A DNA stretch of 7,204 nucleotides from an uncultured Leucothrix sp. (GCA_937923375.1 CALAJG010000331.1:1-7204); one strand, 5' to 3'. Positions 1-6,324 are shown, counted from the first letter of the stretch. A program made the numbers and translations. The notes: generated from the sequence alone by a model not told the origin.

Positions 1-1370
1 CCTTCATGATAAGCCTGCTGCCCATTGGTGGATCTGAAATAAGGCTCCAGCACATGCGGTAAATCTTCAGTTGCAATGCCCTGACCGGTGTCTTCAACAG
101 TAATCATCACCTGAAGTCGTGCTGCTCGCTTGATGCGAATAAGCACAGTGCCACCGGTAGGCGTATACAAAATGGCATTGCCCACGAGGTTTTGCAGTAC
201 TCGGTCCAAGCGCGCGACGTCTGCAAATACTTCGATAGTCTCATCCTCCATGTCAACATCAAGGTGGATGCCTTTGTTATTGGCTAGGCCGCTCAATGAG
301 GCGTAGGTGTCGCTCAGTAGGTCTGAAATCAGAATCATTTCCGGATTGATTTCAACCTGTCCGTGCTCAAGCCGAGCTAGTTCAAATAGCTCATCGATCA
401 TGCCAGTAAGTTTATGATTGGTAAGCAGGGCTTTCTTTAAAAAGTCGTCACGATCTGCTTCAGACAAATCATCACCTTTGAGCTGAAGTGTTTCTAAATA
501 TGCGCGCATTCCTGCAAGGGGGGTGCGTAAGTCGTGAGAGACATGTGCTAAAAACTCCCGGCGCATTTGATCATGTTTTTTTAGGTAGCTGATCTGCCCG
601 ACTATCTTCTGCGCCATTCGATAGAACGAGCCGCGCAGCTGTTGTAATTCGTCATTGCGTTTTGACAGCGGTGAAGGCAACGGATCACGTGTGGTGATTA
701 GCTGTTGAAATCCAGATCGCTCAAAAACGCCGACTTCTTTGTTTAATCGTACCAATGGCCGCGTGAGCTGGTAGAACAAAAGAAGTGTCGTCAACAACAA
801 AAAGGCCAGCGCCGCGCCAATTATACTCAAGCTCAACCACCACGTTCGGTTAGCATTGATCAAACTGGCGGCGTTGTCGTATACCTCTCCCTGAATGATG
901 ATGTACAGATAAGCGAGTAACGTATTGTCGTCGTCAAAAATTTCTGCAGCAGAGAAGGCTTTAAGTTTTTTAGAGCGAGGGTCGGTGCCTAGAGTTAGTT
1001 TGAAGTTTTCACCGTTGGAAAGAAATTGCTTTAGAGGGGTTAAGTCAATGCTGTGATTGATTATTTTCTCATGCGGTGCTTTGTATTCCAGCACTTTCCC
1101 TGTTGGGCTAACGACATAAAGTTCGGTGCCAGGGTCGAGATGCATCACTTTGTTAAACGCTTCTTTTACATTTTCACGATTCAACTCATCACCAGGATAT
1201 AACTCAATGTCGTTAACCAGATAGGTTGCTAAATTCAGATGAAGTTTCTGAGCCGTTTCTTGTTGTAGCTGCTTTGTGGCGTTATCATACACCCAAAACA
1301 ATACGGTACCCAATATCAGGAAAACGATAAGCAGCACCAGAGACAGCCGACGATAAAGACCTTTAATCAT
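1..1370 (-). CDS. Sensor histidine kinase, C-terminus cut by window edge
   Basis: This is the membrane sensor kinase of a two-component pair; 456 codons are visible and the frame stays open to the left edge. A first membrane helix lies at about residues 9-28, then a periplasmic sensor region (about 29-176), a second helix beginning with W177-W178 (about 177-202), a HAMP linker (about 203-255) and the DHp domain with the H-box HVSHDLRTP, whose phospho-accepting histidine is H279. The ATPase domain shows the N-box NLVGNA (N394, N398) and the G1 box DTGQG starting at D427, followed by EPYFRS. The G2 box (GxGL) should lie just outside the window. The start is the ATG at 1368-1370, which overlaps the regulator's stop codon (ATGA), indicating translational coupling. 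The signal sensed is unknown and I recognise no named orthologue. Confidence 0.95.
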   Translation of the reverse strand, partial: MIKGLYRRLSLVLLIVFLILGTVLFWVYDNATKQLQQETAQKLHLNLATYLVNDIELYPGDELNRENVKEAFNKVMHLDPGTELYVVSPTGKVLEYKAPHEKIINHSIDLTPLKQFLSNGENFKLTLGTDPRSKKLKAFSAAEIFDDDNTLLAYLYIIIQGEVYDNAASLINANRTWWLSLSIIGAALAFLLLTTLLLFYQLTRPLVRLNKEVGVFERSGFQQLITTRDPLPSPLSKRNDELQQLRGSFYRMAQKIVGQISYLKKHDQMRREFLAHVSHDLRTPLAGMRAYLETLQLKGDDLSEADRDDFLKKALLTNHKLTGMIDELFELARLEHGQVEINPEMILISDLLSDTYASLSGLANNKGIHLDVDMEDETIEVFADVARLDRVLQNLVGNAILYTPTGGTVLIRIKRAARLQVMITVEDTGQGIATEDLPHVLEPYFRSTNGQQAYHE

Positions 1371-2092
1371 GACTCAGCCGACAGTTCAGGATTAACAAAT
1401 TTATAACCAACCCCCCAAACGGTTTGAATAAATTCCGGGCCACTACTAGTACTGCGCTTTAGTTTATTTCGCAGACGGTTGATGTGGGTATTGATAGTGT
1501 GCTCATAGCCGTCGTGACTGTAACCCCAAACTGCATCCAGCAGTTGCGAACGGGAATAAACGCGGCCATGGTTTTGCACCAGATAAAACAGTAAATCAAA
1601 TTCGCGCGCTGTTAGCTCAATAGGGCGGCCTTCCAGTGTAACAACGCGGCTACCAGAGTCTAAGGAGAGCTCTGCGATATCCAGCTTTTCCTCAACATTC
1701 GAGTTGGTGGAGTCAACGGGTGCAGTCAGCTGTGAGCGACGTAACAAGGCTTTCACTCGTGCCGTGCATTCGCGCATGCTAAATGGTTTGGTTAGGTAAT
1801 CATCCGCACCAAGCTCTAAGCCGATCACCCGATCCGCTTCGCCGTCGAGCGAGGTTAGCATCAAGATAGGAACTGTTGGGCTACGCTGTCTGAGTTCTTT
1901 GCAGATATCCAAGCCGTTACAATTAGGCAGCATTATATCCAGCAAAACCAAATCATAATCAGTCACCATCAGGTTCTTACGCGCTTCCTCACCATCTGCA
2001 AAGTGGGTGATTTGGTAGCCTTGGGAGGTCATGTGGAATGACAGCATCTCGGCGATCGAAGCGTCGTCTTCAACAATGGCAATGTGATTCAT
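1367..2092 (-). CDS. OmpR/PhoB-family response regulator
   Basis: This is a 241-residue DNA-binding response regulator. The receiver domain (about 1-118) has the acidic pair D9/D10, the phosphorylation site D52 in LVLLDIMLP, T80 and K102 in TKPF. The winged helix-turn-helix output domain (about 138-235) contains ELTAREFDLL, a recognition-helix region around HTINTHINRLRNKL and the wing VWGVGYKF. The architecture and length are standard for the family. It is the first gene of an operon with the histidine kinase, which begins inside its stop codon and is the obvious phosphodonor. The -10 at 2139-2144 would give a leader of about 40 bases, and AGGA at about 2104-2107 is a modest ribosome-binding site about 10 bases before the ATG. 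A direct-repeat box at 2228-2244 in the same orientation suggests autoregulation. The PhoP-like box geometry does not by itself make this PhoP, so no symbol is given. Confidence 0.96.
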   Translation of the reverse strand: MNHIAIVEDDASIAEMLSFHMTSQGYQITHFADGEEARKNLMVTDYDLVLLDIMLPNCNGLDICKELRQRSPTVPILMLTSLDGEADRVIGLELGADDYLTKPFSMRECTARVKALLRRSQLTAPVDSTNSNVEEKLDIAELSLDSGSRVVTLEGRPIELTAREFDLLFYLVQNHGRVYSRSQLLDAVWGYSHDGYEHTINTHINRLRNKLKRSTSSGPEFIQTVWGVGYKFVNPELSAES

Positions 2093-2138
2093 GATGTAAT
2101 AATCCTGTGGCAGAGCGGGTTTTCAGTTTACACATCGA

Positions 2139-2144
2139 ATTATA
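2139..2144 (-). promoter_or_regulatory. Consensus -10 for the regulator-kinase operon
   Basis: Read on the minus strand this is a perfect TATAAT, 46 bases upstream of the response-regulator ATG. The hexamer 17 bases further upstream (GAACGT) is a poor -35, which would fit an activator-dependent promoter. No transcription start has been seen; this is pattern matching only. Confidence 0.45.
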
Positions 2145-2227
2145 GCGGAACGTTAATCGATACGTTCTATCCGTCTTGGCAGGATAAAAGTTTAAGCAAC
2201 ACAAATCACATAAGTTTCTCCAAATTG

Positions 2228-2244
2228 TAAACAATTTATAAACT
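2228..2244 (-). promoter_or_regulatory. Box A: OmpR-family direct-repeat site facing the regulator operon
   Basis: On the minus strand the bases read AGTTTA-TAAAT-TGTTTA, two hexamers in direct repeat with an 11-bp period. This matches the (T)GTTTA-N5-(T)GTTTA layout described for PhoP, and 11-bp tandem half-sites are common for OmpR-family dimers. It agrees with Box B (2444-2460) at 15 of 17 positions. It lies 135 bp upstream of the regulator start and about 84 bp upstream of the proposed -10. The arm-to-arm dyad AAATTGT-AA-ACAATTT (2222-2237) overlaps it. Binding by the adjacent regulator is inferred. Confidence 0.5.
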
Positions 2245-2245
2245 C

Positions 2246-2410
2246 GTGAAAAAATATTTACTTACTAATCCAGAATATTGCTATGCGTTTTTGGATGAGT
2301 CATTTGCTGGGAATAAGCCTATTCAGTTAACTACCTTTAGCGGAGGAGCTCAGCTGAAGGAATCAAGAGAGGCTAAAGTCTTTATTATAGTAATGGTTAA
2401 TAATCCCTAG
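2246..2410 (+). CDS. Possible small protein of 54 residues, unrecognised
   Basis: An open frame begins at GTG (2246) and ends at TAG (2408-2410), with an in-frame TAA 18 bases upstream, so GTG is the only reasonable start. The product would begin MKKYLLTNPEYCYAFLDESF and end with a hydrophobic stretch VFIIVMV before NNP. Residue composition is mixed and protein-like, but I recognise no family. Against it, there is no evident Shine-Dalgarno sequence (ATAAACTC precedes the GTG), the start is not ATG, and the frame sits inside a control region between Box A and Box B. It could be a real small protein, a decayed gene remnant or chance. Confidence 0.25.
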   Translation: MKKYLLTNPEYCYAFLDESFAGNKPIQLTTFSGGAQLKESREAKVFIIVMVNNP

Positions 2411-2425
2411 ACAATCAGCAAAAGA

Positions 2426-2451
2426 TATAAACTTTAAACAGAAAGTTTATA
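2426..2451. repeat. Perfect 10-bp inverted repeat upstream of the sigma factor
   Basis: The arms TATAAACTTT (2426-2435) and AAAGTTTATA (2442-2451) are exact reverse complements separated by six bases (AAACAG). The dyad could be an operator for a dimeric regulator or an A+T-rich cruciform. Its right arm contains the first half-site of Box B, so two binding modes could compete here. Each arm also contains a -10-like TATAAA. Confidence 0.6.
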
Positions 2452-2460
2452 AAAAGTTTA
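2444..2460 (+). promoter_or_regulatory. Box B: OmpR-family direct-repeat site facing the sigma factor
   Basis: The bases read AGTTTA-TAAAA-AGTTTA, two identical hexamers with an 11-bp period, oriented towards the ECF sigma gene whose ATG is 79 bp downstream. It differs from Box A only at positions 11 and 12 of the 17-mer. A weak -10-like TATTGT lies at 2483-2488, 22 bases after the box. Control of the sigma factor by the divergent two-component system is the natural inference. Confidence 0.5.
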
Positions 2461-2463
2461 AGA

Positions 2464-2547
2464 ATGAAAAACAGCATCTCGCTATTGTTTCAGCATGTTC
2501 TGAAACAGAAGCTTCACAACCCGAAGCAAGGTGAGAGAGATGACTGA
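2464..2547 (+). CDS. Possible 27-residue leader peptide overlapping the sigma start
   Basis: An ATG frame starts 4 bases after Box B and runs 27 codons (MKNSISLLFQHVLKQKLHNP...) to a TGA at 2545-2547, which lies 8 bases inside the sigma factor gene in another frame. A ribosome terminating here would be placed over the sigma initiation site, a geometry seen in translational coupling. The hairpin at 2486-2507 lies within it, so translation would disrupt that stem. The ribosome-binding site is weak and the peptide is basic but otherwise featureless. It may be chance. Confidence 0.22.
   Translation: MKNSISLLFQHVLKQKLHNPKQGERDD
2486..2507 (+). repeat. 8-bp hairpin/dyad in the sigma factor leader
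   Basis: TGTTTCAG (2486-2493) and CTGAAACA (2500-2507) are perfect reverse complements around a six-base loop, CATGTT. A further G-U pair is possible in RNA. No U-tract follows, so it is not a terminator. It ends 33 bases before the sigma ATG and could be an mRNA structure or a protein-binding dyad. Confidence 0.5.
2528..2534 (+). promoter_or_regulatory. Ribosome-binding site that fixes the sigma start at 2540
   Basis: AAGGTGA lies 5 bases upstream of the ATG at 2540-2542, which is good Shine-Dalgarno spacing. The in-frame GTG at 2531 falls inside this motif and has only a poor site of its own, so the shorter protein is preferred. Confidence 0.6.
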
Positions 2548-3076
2548 CTTAAATGATTTACTGACTCGCAGCGCGGATAAAGACCAGGTCGCATTTAAAG
2601 CACTTTACGACGCAACGTCACCCAGATTATTTAGCGTCTTGATGGGCATGCTCAAGAACGAAGCGCTTGCTGAAGATATCTTGCAAGATTCATATTTGAA
2701 AATTTGGGAAAAGGCCGAGACCTTCAAATCTAACAAGAGTAGCGCGATGACATGGATGCGCACCATCACTACCAATACTGCTAGAGATAAATTACGTGCA
2801 CTTAAGGTACGTCACTATAACGACGAGTGCGGAGATTATATCGAGAACCTGGAATCTGATGGTTCTTCACCGGAAAGGGAGCATGCAGTCACGACGGATT
2901 TATCACGCGTTATCAATGCGATGAAGGGGCTAAAAGAACCTCAGCGAGAATGTTTAATCCTGTCATGCTATCACGGTTATTCACATGCAGAGTTGGCAGC
3001 AAAACTTGGCCAGCCGCTCGGTACGATTAAGACATGGATCCGTTTGGGAAAAGAGCAGATAATGCTACCAGCTTAA
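2540..3076 (+). CDS. ECF-type RNA polymerase sigma factor (SigK/RpoE-like)
   Basis: This 178-residue protein should direct RNA polymerase to a specific promoter set. Region 2 spans about residues 17-90, with AFKALYDATSPRLF, the AEDILQDSYLKIWEKA helix (region 2.2) and the promoter-melting segment TWMRTITTNTARDKLR. A variable acidic linker follows. Region 4 (about 120-172) has the helix-turn-helix HAELAAKLGQPLGTIKTWI. The start is the ATG at 2540, chosen by its ribosome-binding site. The C-terminus stops soon after region 4 (KEQIMLPA), shorter than the RRGL-plus-tail ending I expect. Related sigma genes are usually followed at once by an anti-sigma gene; here a 78-base gap leads to an SGNH hydrolase instead. 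Box B upstream suggests control by the divergent two-component system. Assignment to the ECF family is firm; the subgroup is not. Confidence 0.92.
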   Translation: MTDLNDLLTRSADKDQVAFKALYDATSPRLFSVLMGMLKNEALAEDILQDSYLKIWEKAETFKSNKSSAMTWMRTITTNTARDKLRALKVRHYNDECGDYIENLESDGSSPEREHAVTTDLSRVINAMKGLKEPQRECLILSCYHGYSHAELAAKLGQPLGTIKTWIRLGKEQIMLPA

Positions 3077-3154
3077 GCGACTAAAATATTCATGACACAT
3101 TAGGCGTTCTCTGTGACTATAGCCGAACTGAAGGCAATTTCTTAGGGGTAGAAG

Positions 3155-3772
3155 ATGAAACGAATTCTGTGTTTTGGCGATTCCAACACTTGGGGGTATG
3201 ACCCCGAAACTGATGAGCGATACGATACTAAAACTCGCTGGCCCTGCGTAATGAGCAGTATCTTAGGGGATGAATACGAAATCGTAGAAGAAGGTATGAA
3301 TGGTCGTACCACGGTTTGGGATGATCCAGTAGATGGTTTGATGAGTGGGCTGAGTTTCCTCAAGCCTTGCTTGCTGTCACACAAACCGCTTGATCTCGTT
3401 ATCATCATGCTAGGCACAAATGATTTAAAAGACCGCTTCTGTGTTTCCGCCTTTGAGATTGCTAAATCAGCGGGTCGTTTAGTGCAGATGATTCAAGCGA
3501 GTGACGCTGGTCCTGAAGGAGAAGCACCCCAAGTATTACTGGTTGCGCCACCCCCAATCGTTGTCGGTGAGAATGGCTTAGACACCCGAGCGCATGGCTT
3601 GGCAAAGTCACAGCAGTTCGCCGATCAATTTGCGGAAATAGCCAAAGAATTGGGCTGTAAATTCGCTGATGCAGGTGAATTTATAGAGTCTAGTCCGGTT
3701 GACGGAATTCATTTTAGCGCTGAGGCGCAGCGCGAGTTGGGTAAGTCGTTAACTAAAGTGGTTTCTGTATAA
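3155..3772 (+). CDS. SGNH-hydrolase arylesterase / acyltransferase
   Basis: This 205-residue protein is a GDSL/SGNH esterase resembling the Mycobacterium smegmatis arylesterase/acyltransferase (MsAcT) type, which hydrolyses or transfers short acyl groups. All four blocks are present: GDSNTWG with the nucleophile S10, EEGMNGRTT with the oxyanion glycine G47, LGTNDLK with N89, and DGIHFS with D183 and H186 completing the triad. There is no signal peptide, so it is probably cytoplasmic. The start is supported by AGGGG (3144-3148) six bases before the ATG. It follows the sigma factor by 78 bases on the same strand with no visible terminator, so co-transcription is possible. Its natural substrate cannot be read from the sequence. 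Confidence 0.93.
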   Translation: MKRILCFGDSNTWGYDPETDERYDTKTRWPCVMSSILGDEYEIVEEGMNGRTTVWDDPVDGLMSGLSFLKPCLLSHKPLDLVIIMLGTNDLKDRFCVSAFEIAKSAGRLVQMIQASDAGPEGEAPQVLLVAPPPIVVGENGLDTRAHGLAKSQQFADQFAEIAKELGCKFADAGEFIESSPVDGIHFSAEAQRELGKSLTKVVSV

Positions 3773-3803
3773 AATAGAGGCTGAATAGAAAGGGGATGTT
3801 AGT

Positions 3804-3809
3804 TATGAT
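3804..3809 (+). promoter_or_regulatory. Possible -10 for the TIGR02647-type gene
   Basis: TATGAT matches the -10 consensus at 5 of 6 positions and lies 36 bases before the downstream ATG. No convincing -35 is present at 16-18 bases upstream, so this is weak. Confidence 0.22.
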
Positions 3810-3845
3810 GTGGTTATCCCAACCGAACCTCATTAGGAATCTACT

Positions 3846-4082
3846 ATGTGTTCAGAAGAACAACTTCAGGAAATCAAGCTTTTAAATCAATTCAACCTTG
3901 AGTCAGCAACTGCTATTGGGATTAAGGTGCATGCAAGTGAAGCCGCACCGGAAGCAGTTGCCGCCGCCGCAAGGTTGCACGCTAAAGGTCTGACAGATCA
4001 GTCTGATGGTGGTTACCTGACTGAGCGTGGCATTGAGGCGGCTAACCATGCTCAGCTTTTAGTCGGGCTATTGAGTGATTAA
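3846..4082 (+). CDS. TIGR02647-family conserved small protein
   Basis: This 78-residue protein matches my recollection of the TIGR02647 family of gammaproteobacteria in length and key segments: LNQFNLESATAIGIKVH near the N-terminus, AVAAAARLHAKGLTDQ in the middle and the DGGYLTERGIEAANHAQLL ending. Members are often annotated as putative DNA-binding proteins, probably because the C-terminal part resembles a winged-helix element, but no function is established to my knowledge. There is no signal peptide or membrane segment. AGGA at about 3836-3839 is an acceptable ribosome-binding site for the ATG at 3846. The gene stands 73 bases after the esterase and converges on the lipoprotein gene, with only 48 bases between their stops. 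Confidence 0.75.
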   Translation: MCSEEQLQEIKLLNQFNLESATAIGIKVHASEAAPEAVAAAARLHAKGLTDQSDGGYLTERGIEAANHAQLLVGLLSD

Positions 4083-4115
4083 CTGCTTGCTGCATAGGAA
4101 TTTTCAAATGTGAAG

Positions 4116-4147
4116 CGTCAGCCAGATTAACTAATCCGTGGCTGACG
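4116..4147. terminator. Hairpin between convergent genes, probable terminator
   Basis: CGTCAGCCA (4116-4124) and TGGCTGACG (4139-4147) form a perfect 9-bp stem. GATTA (4125-4129) can pair with TAATC (4132-4136), extending it with a 2-base CG bulge. It lies 33 bases past the stop of the TIGR02647-type gene and includes the last five sense codons and stop of the lipoprotein gene. No good U-tract follows on either strand, so strong intrinsic termination is uncertain; 3'-end protection of either mRNA is an alternative. Confidence 0.5.
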
Positions 4148-6140
4148 TGAAAAACTCATCACGCTTCAGGTAATAAGTGTCCTCACCAATGATAACTGAA
4201 CGATCGTGCCTCCAGCCAGAGTCGAAATAATATTGAGCGTTTTCAGGTACGCTATTAAACTTAGCGACAATAGGGTCCAAGGTCGAAATAACACCACTTC
4301 TGATATTCACTCTATAGCGGTGCAAAGCATCTCGGGTCCAACCGAAGTAATCGCCGGGATGAGCTTCACCGCCATAGTTTTCAACTTCAGTTTCATGCAG
4401 GCTCACCGGTAGATTGATCTCCAGAGTATCCCCTTTCAAGAGCGTCGTGAGTGCATGGTGTGTTGATGACACCGCTGTTTCTGTGCCCCGCTTCCCAAGA
4501 ATAATTTTCTGCGTTTCGGTTGGAGTATAGGGGTCACTTATATCAATCATTGAGAGCTTTACGCCCTGATTCCAAGCCCCATCATCTTTATCGGTTTGTG
4601 CAATGGCGTCTTTACCGATTCCCAGAAGGAAGTTTTCTCCCACTGGCATTAGAAAGTCAGAGTAACCGTCGACCTCCAAGGCACTCATTATATGTGGGTC
4701 AGTTGGATCTGAGAGATTCAAAATATACAGGGGGTCGGTTGCCCGAAATGTCACTAAATAGCCACGCTCGCCAATGAACCGGCTAGCATAAATCTGTTCT
4801 CCTTTTTTACCTAGAGGTGTGGGTCGTTTTTCGTTGGGTAATGTGGCCAGTAACTTAAGCGAAGCCTCTGATGCATTTTCTTCTAAGATATGCAATCGAG
4901 CAGGTGAGTCGACACTGTTTGAAGATTCACCGACGTAACTAAGTACTCTTAAAATGCCCTTGTCTTCACTCATACGAAATGATTTCTGACTAGGCTGCCA
5001 ACCAAGGTGCCCTTCAATACTGGCTGAGCCAACATAGTTTGTTTGTGCGCCATCGAGAGAGAATTTATGAATCTCAGTAGATGGTGAGCCCTCATAAATC
5101 AACTCACTCAATTCATCGCTATATTGATATTGAGTAGTCGCTAAATAGATTGCATTTGCTGAGGCATAGACTGTTTCAGCATCACCAATAAAACACTGAC
5201 CTCTTGGCGTGAGTTCGGTTTCATCAAGGTCAATCGCTAGCAAACTAATGATGCTCAGTTGCTCGTACTTTGCATCTTTTTGGCCGGTGTAATAGCAGTT
5301 TTCTGCGTTAAATAGGGGACGATGCTCGCCATTAATGTGGTACTTTGGCAAGAGATCATTCAGAGGCGTTTCAGCGATGAGCCTCCGATTATTGATAGCG
5401 TCATTATAGTGTTCAGGGTAGTCGATTAATCCCGGAATTGTTGCCGTGTGGCGTGTGGCAAAATACAAAGTTGGCCCGATGCGACGACTGTTGATTAACT
5501 GCCCATCAAAACTTAGCTTATTTTGCAGTTCAGGGGCTGTTGGTGAGCTGATATCAATAGTAACCAGATCAGTCACTTTACTATCCCAGTAGTCTCCCGA
5601 GAACCAAAGGCCTGATCCGTTTCCCCCAAAGCTTCCGTCTCCAGCCATCGCAATCAGTTGCTTTTCATCAGGCCTTATATACAGTCCAGAGAGCAAGGCA
5701 TTTTCGTTGGATGTGTTTACGGCTAGTTCAGCAACTAGTGGGGCGCTAGCTTTGTCTGCTTTGAAAATTTTAATAGCCGGCGTAAGTACTGAGCTGATAT
5801 AAATATGCTCAGCATCGCTTTTCAAACGATCGCTCTCATCGACGCCGCTTTCCTGAAGGGTTGTTGAAGAATGGTGTGCAACTACTGGTGATGCGAGACT
5901 TGAATTACCGTCACTGGCAGGAAAAAACTCACTGCGAGCGGAGGAATTGAACGTTGCGTAAGCTTTTATTAATGCTGCTTTGAACTGTTCTTCTAGAATC
6001 TCAGGTGAGCGGACACGCTTAAGCCCTGACGACGCACTGGTAGCGCTGCCAGCTGGAGACATGCCACTTTCAGGCTCTTCACTGTAACAAGCAAGTAGAA
6101 AAACCGAAGTTAGCAATAGAATTTTTATTATTGTTTCCAT
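4131..6140 (-). CDS. Secreted beta-propeller lipoprotein (PF09826-type)
   Basis: This 669-residue protein begins with a lipoprotein signal: hydrophobic residues 4-17 and the lipobox LLAC with C18 as the lipidated cysteine. Y19 follows, so there is no inner-membrane-retaining Asp at +2. A Ser/Ala-rich linker leads to the motif LQESGVDESDRLKSD (95-109), typical of the beta-propeller family PF09826. Further hallmarks are YLVTFRATDPLYILNLSDP (461-479) and GYSDFLMPVGENFLLGIGKD (492-511). A blade motif of the form (D/N)(I/L)S(D/S)P recurs at about 196, 475 and 533. C282 and C316 flank one segment and may form a disulfide. It is likely a periplasmic or cell-surface protein of unknown biochemical role. 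AAGG lies only 1-2 bases before the ATG, closer than ideal, but the signal peptide requires this start. It appears monocistronic. Confidence 0.9.
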   Translation of the reverse strand: METIIKILLLTSVFLLACYSEEPESGMSPAGSATSASSGLKRVRSPEILEEQFKAALIKAYATFNSSARSEFFPASDGNSSLASPVVAHHSSTTLQESGVDESDRLKSDAEHIYISSVLTPAIKIFKADKASAPLVAELAVNTSNENALLSGLYIRPDEKQLIAMAGDGSFGGNGSGLWFSGDYWDSKVTDLVTIDISSPTAPELQNKLSFDGQLINSRRIGPTLYFATRHTATIPGLIDYPEHYNDAINNRRLIAETPLNDLLPKYHINGEHRPLFNAENCYYTGQKDAKYEQLSIISLLAIDLDETELTPRGQCFIGDAETVYASANAIYLATTQYQYSDELSELIYEGSPSTEIHKFSLDGAQTNYVGSASIEGHLGWQPSQKSFRMSEDKGILRVLSYVGESSNSVDSPARLHILEENASEASLKLLATLPNEKRPTPLGKKGEQIYASRFIGERGYLVTFRATDPLYILNLSDPTDPHIMSALEVDGYSDFLMPVGENFLLGIGKDAIAQTDKDDGAWNQGVKLSMIDISDPYTPTETQKIILGKRGTETAVSSTHHALTTLLKGDTLEINLPVSLHETEVENYGGEAHPGDYFGWTRDALHRYRVNIRSGVISTLDPIVAKFNSVPENAQYYFDSGWRHDRSVIIGEDTYYLKRDEFFTSATD

Positions 6141-6171
6141 GCCTTACTGCCATTTATTTAGTACAGTGAAC

Positions 6172-6198
6172 TATTTGAAATTTCCCTACATTCAAATA
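6172..6198. repeat. 8-bp inverted repeat upstream of the lipoprotein gene
   Basis: TATTTGAA (6172-6179) and TTCAAATA (6191-6198) are exact reverse complements separated by 11 bases, a centre spacing of about 19 bp that would suit a dimeric helix-turn-helix regulator. It starts 32 bp upstream of the lipoprotein ATG and would overlap its promoter or leader. I see no convincing -35/-10 pair for that gene; TAGTAT at 6196-6201 on the minus strand is only a weak -10. Confidence 0.4.
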
Positions 6199-6324
6199 CT
6201 AAAGCGCTTCGCATTAAACATAAGTTTCACCGTTTATTTTTGTGAGTCGATGCAGGTCGTTTTAATGTTCATATAACCGGATAACCAGTGGGAATATTGA
6301 ATCGGTTGGTTTTTTTCTGTCAAG

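Noticed and set aside
2041..2481. 11-mer ACAGCATCTCG at 2041-2051 and 2471-2481
   Set aside because: One copy is inside the response-regulator coding sequence and the flanks do not match; most likely chance.
2531..2539. Upstream GTG start for the sigma factor
   Set aside because: It sits inside the ribosome-binding site of the ATG at 2540 and has only a poor site of its own; the three added residues are not needed for the family.
3092..3120. Possible promoter before the esterase (ATGACA at 3092-3097)
   Set aside because: The -35 matches 5 of 6 bases, but no acceptable -10 occurs at 16-18 bases; TATAGC at 3118 is too far.
3142..3417. 91-codon minus-strand open frame
   Set aside because: It lies opposite the SGNH hydrolase, whose catalytic blocks prove the plus-strand frame. 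Its own product has no recognisable motif.
4206..4777. Two plus-strand open frames (4206-4412 and 4520-4777) inside the lipoprotein gene
   Set aside because: Both are antisense to a long minus-strand gene with clear family motifs; composition looks like frame shadow.
2208..6228. 11-mer ACATAAGTTTC at 2208-2218 and 6218-6228
   Set aside because: Both copies are in A+T-rich intergenic DNA, but there is no tandem partner at 11 bp and different placement relative to genes, so a shared operator is not supported.
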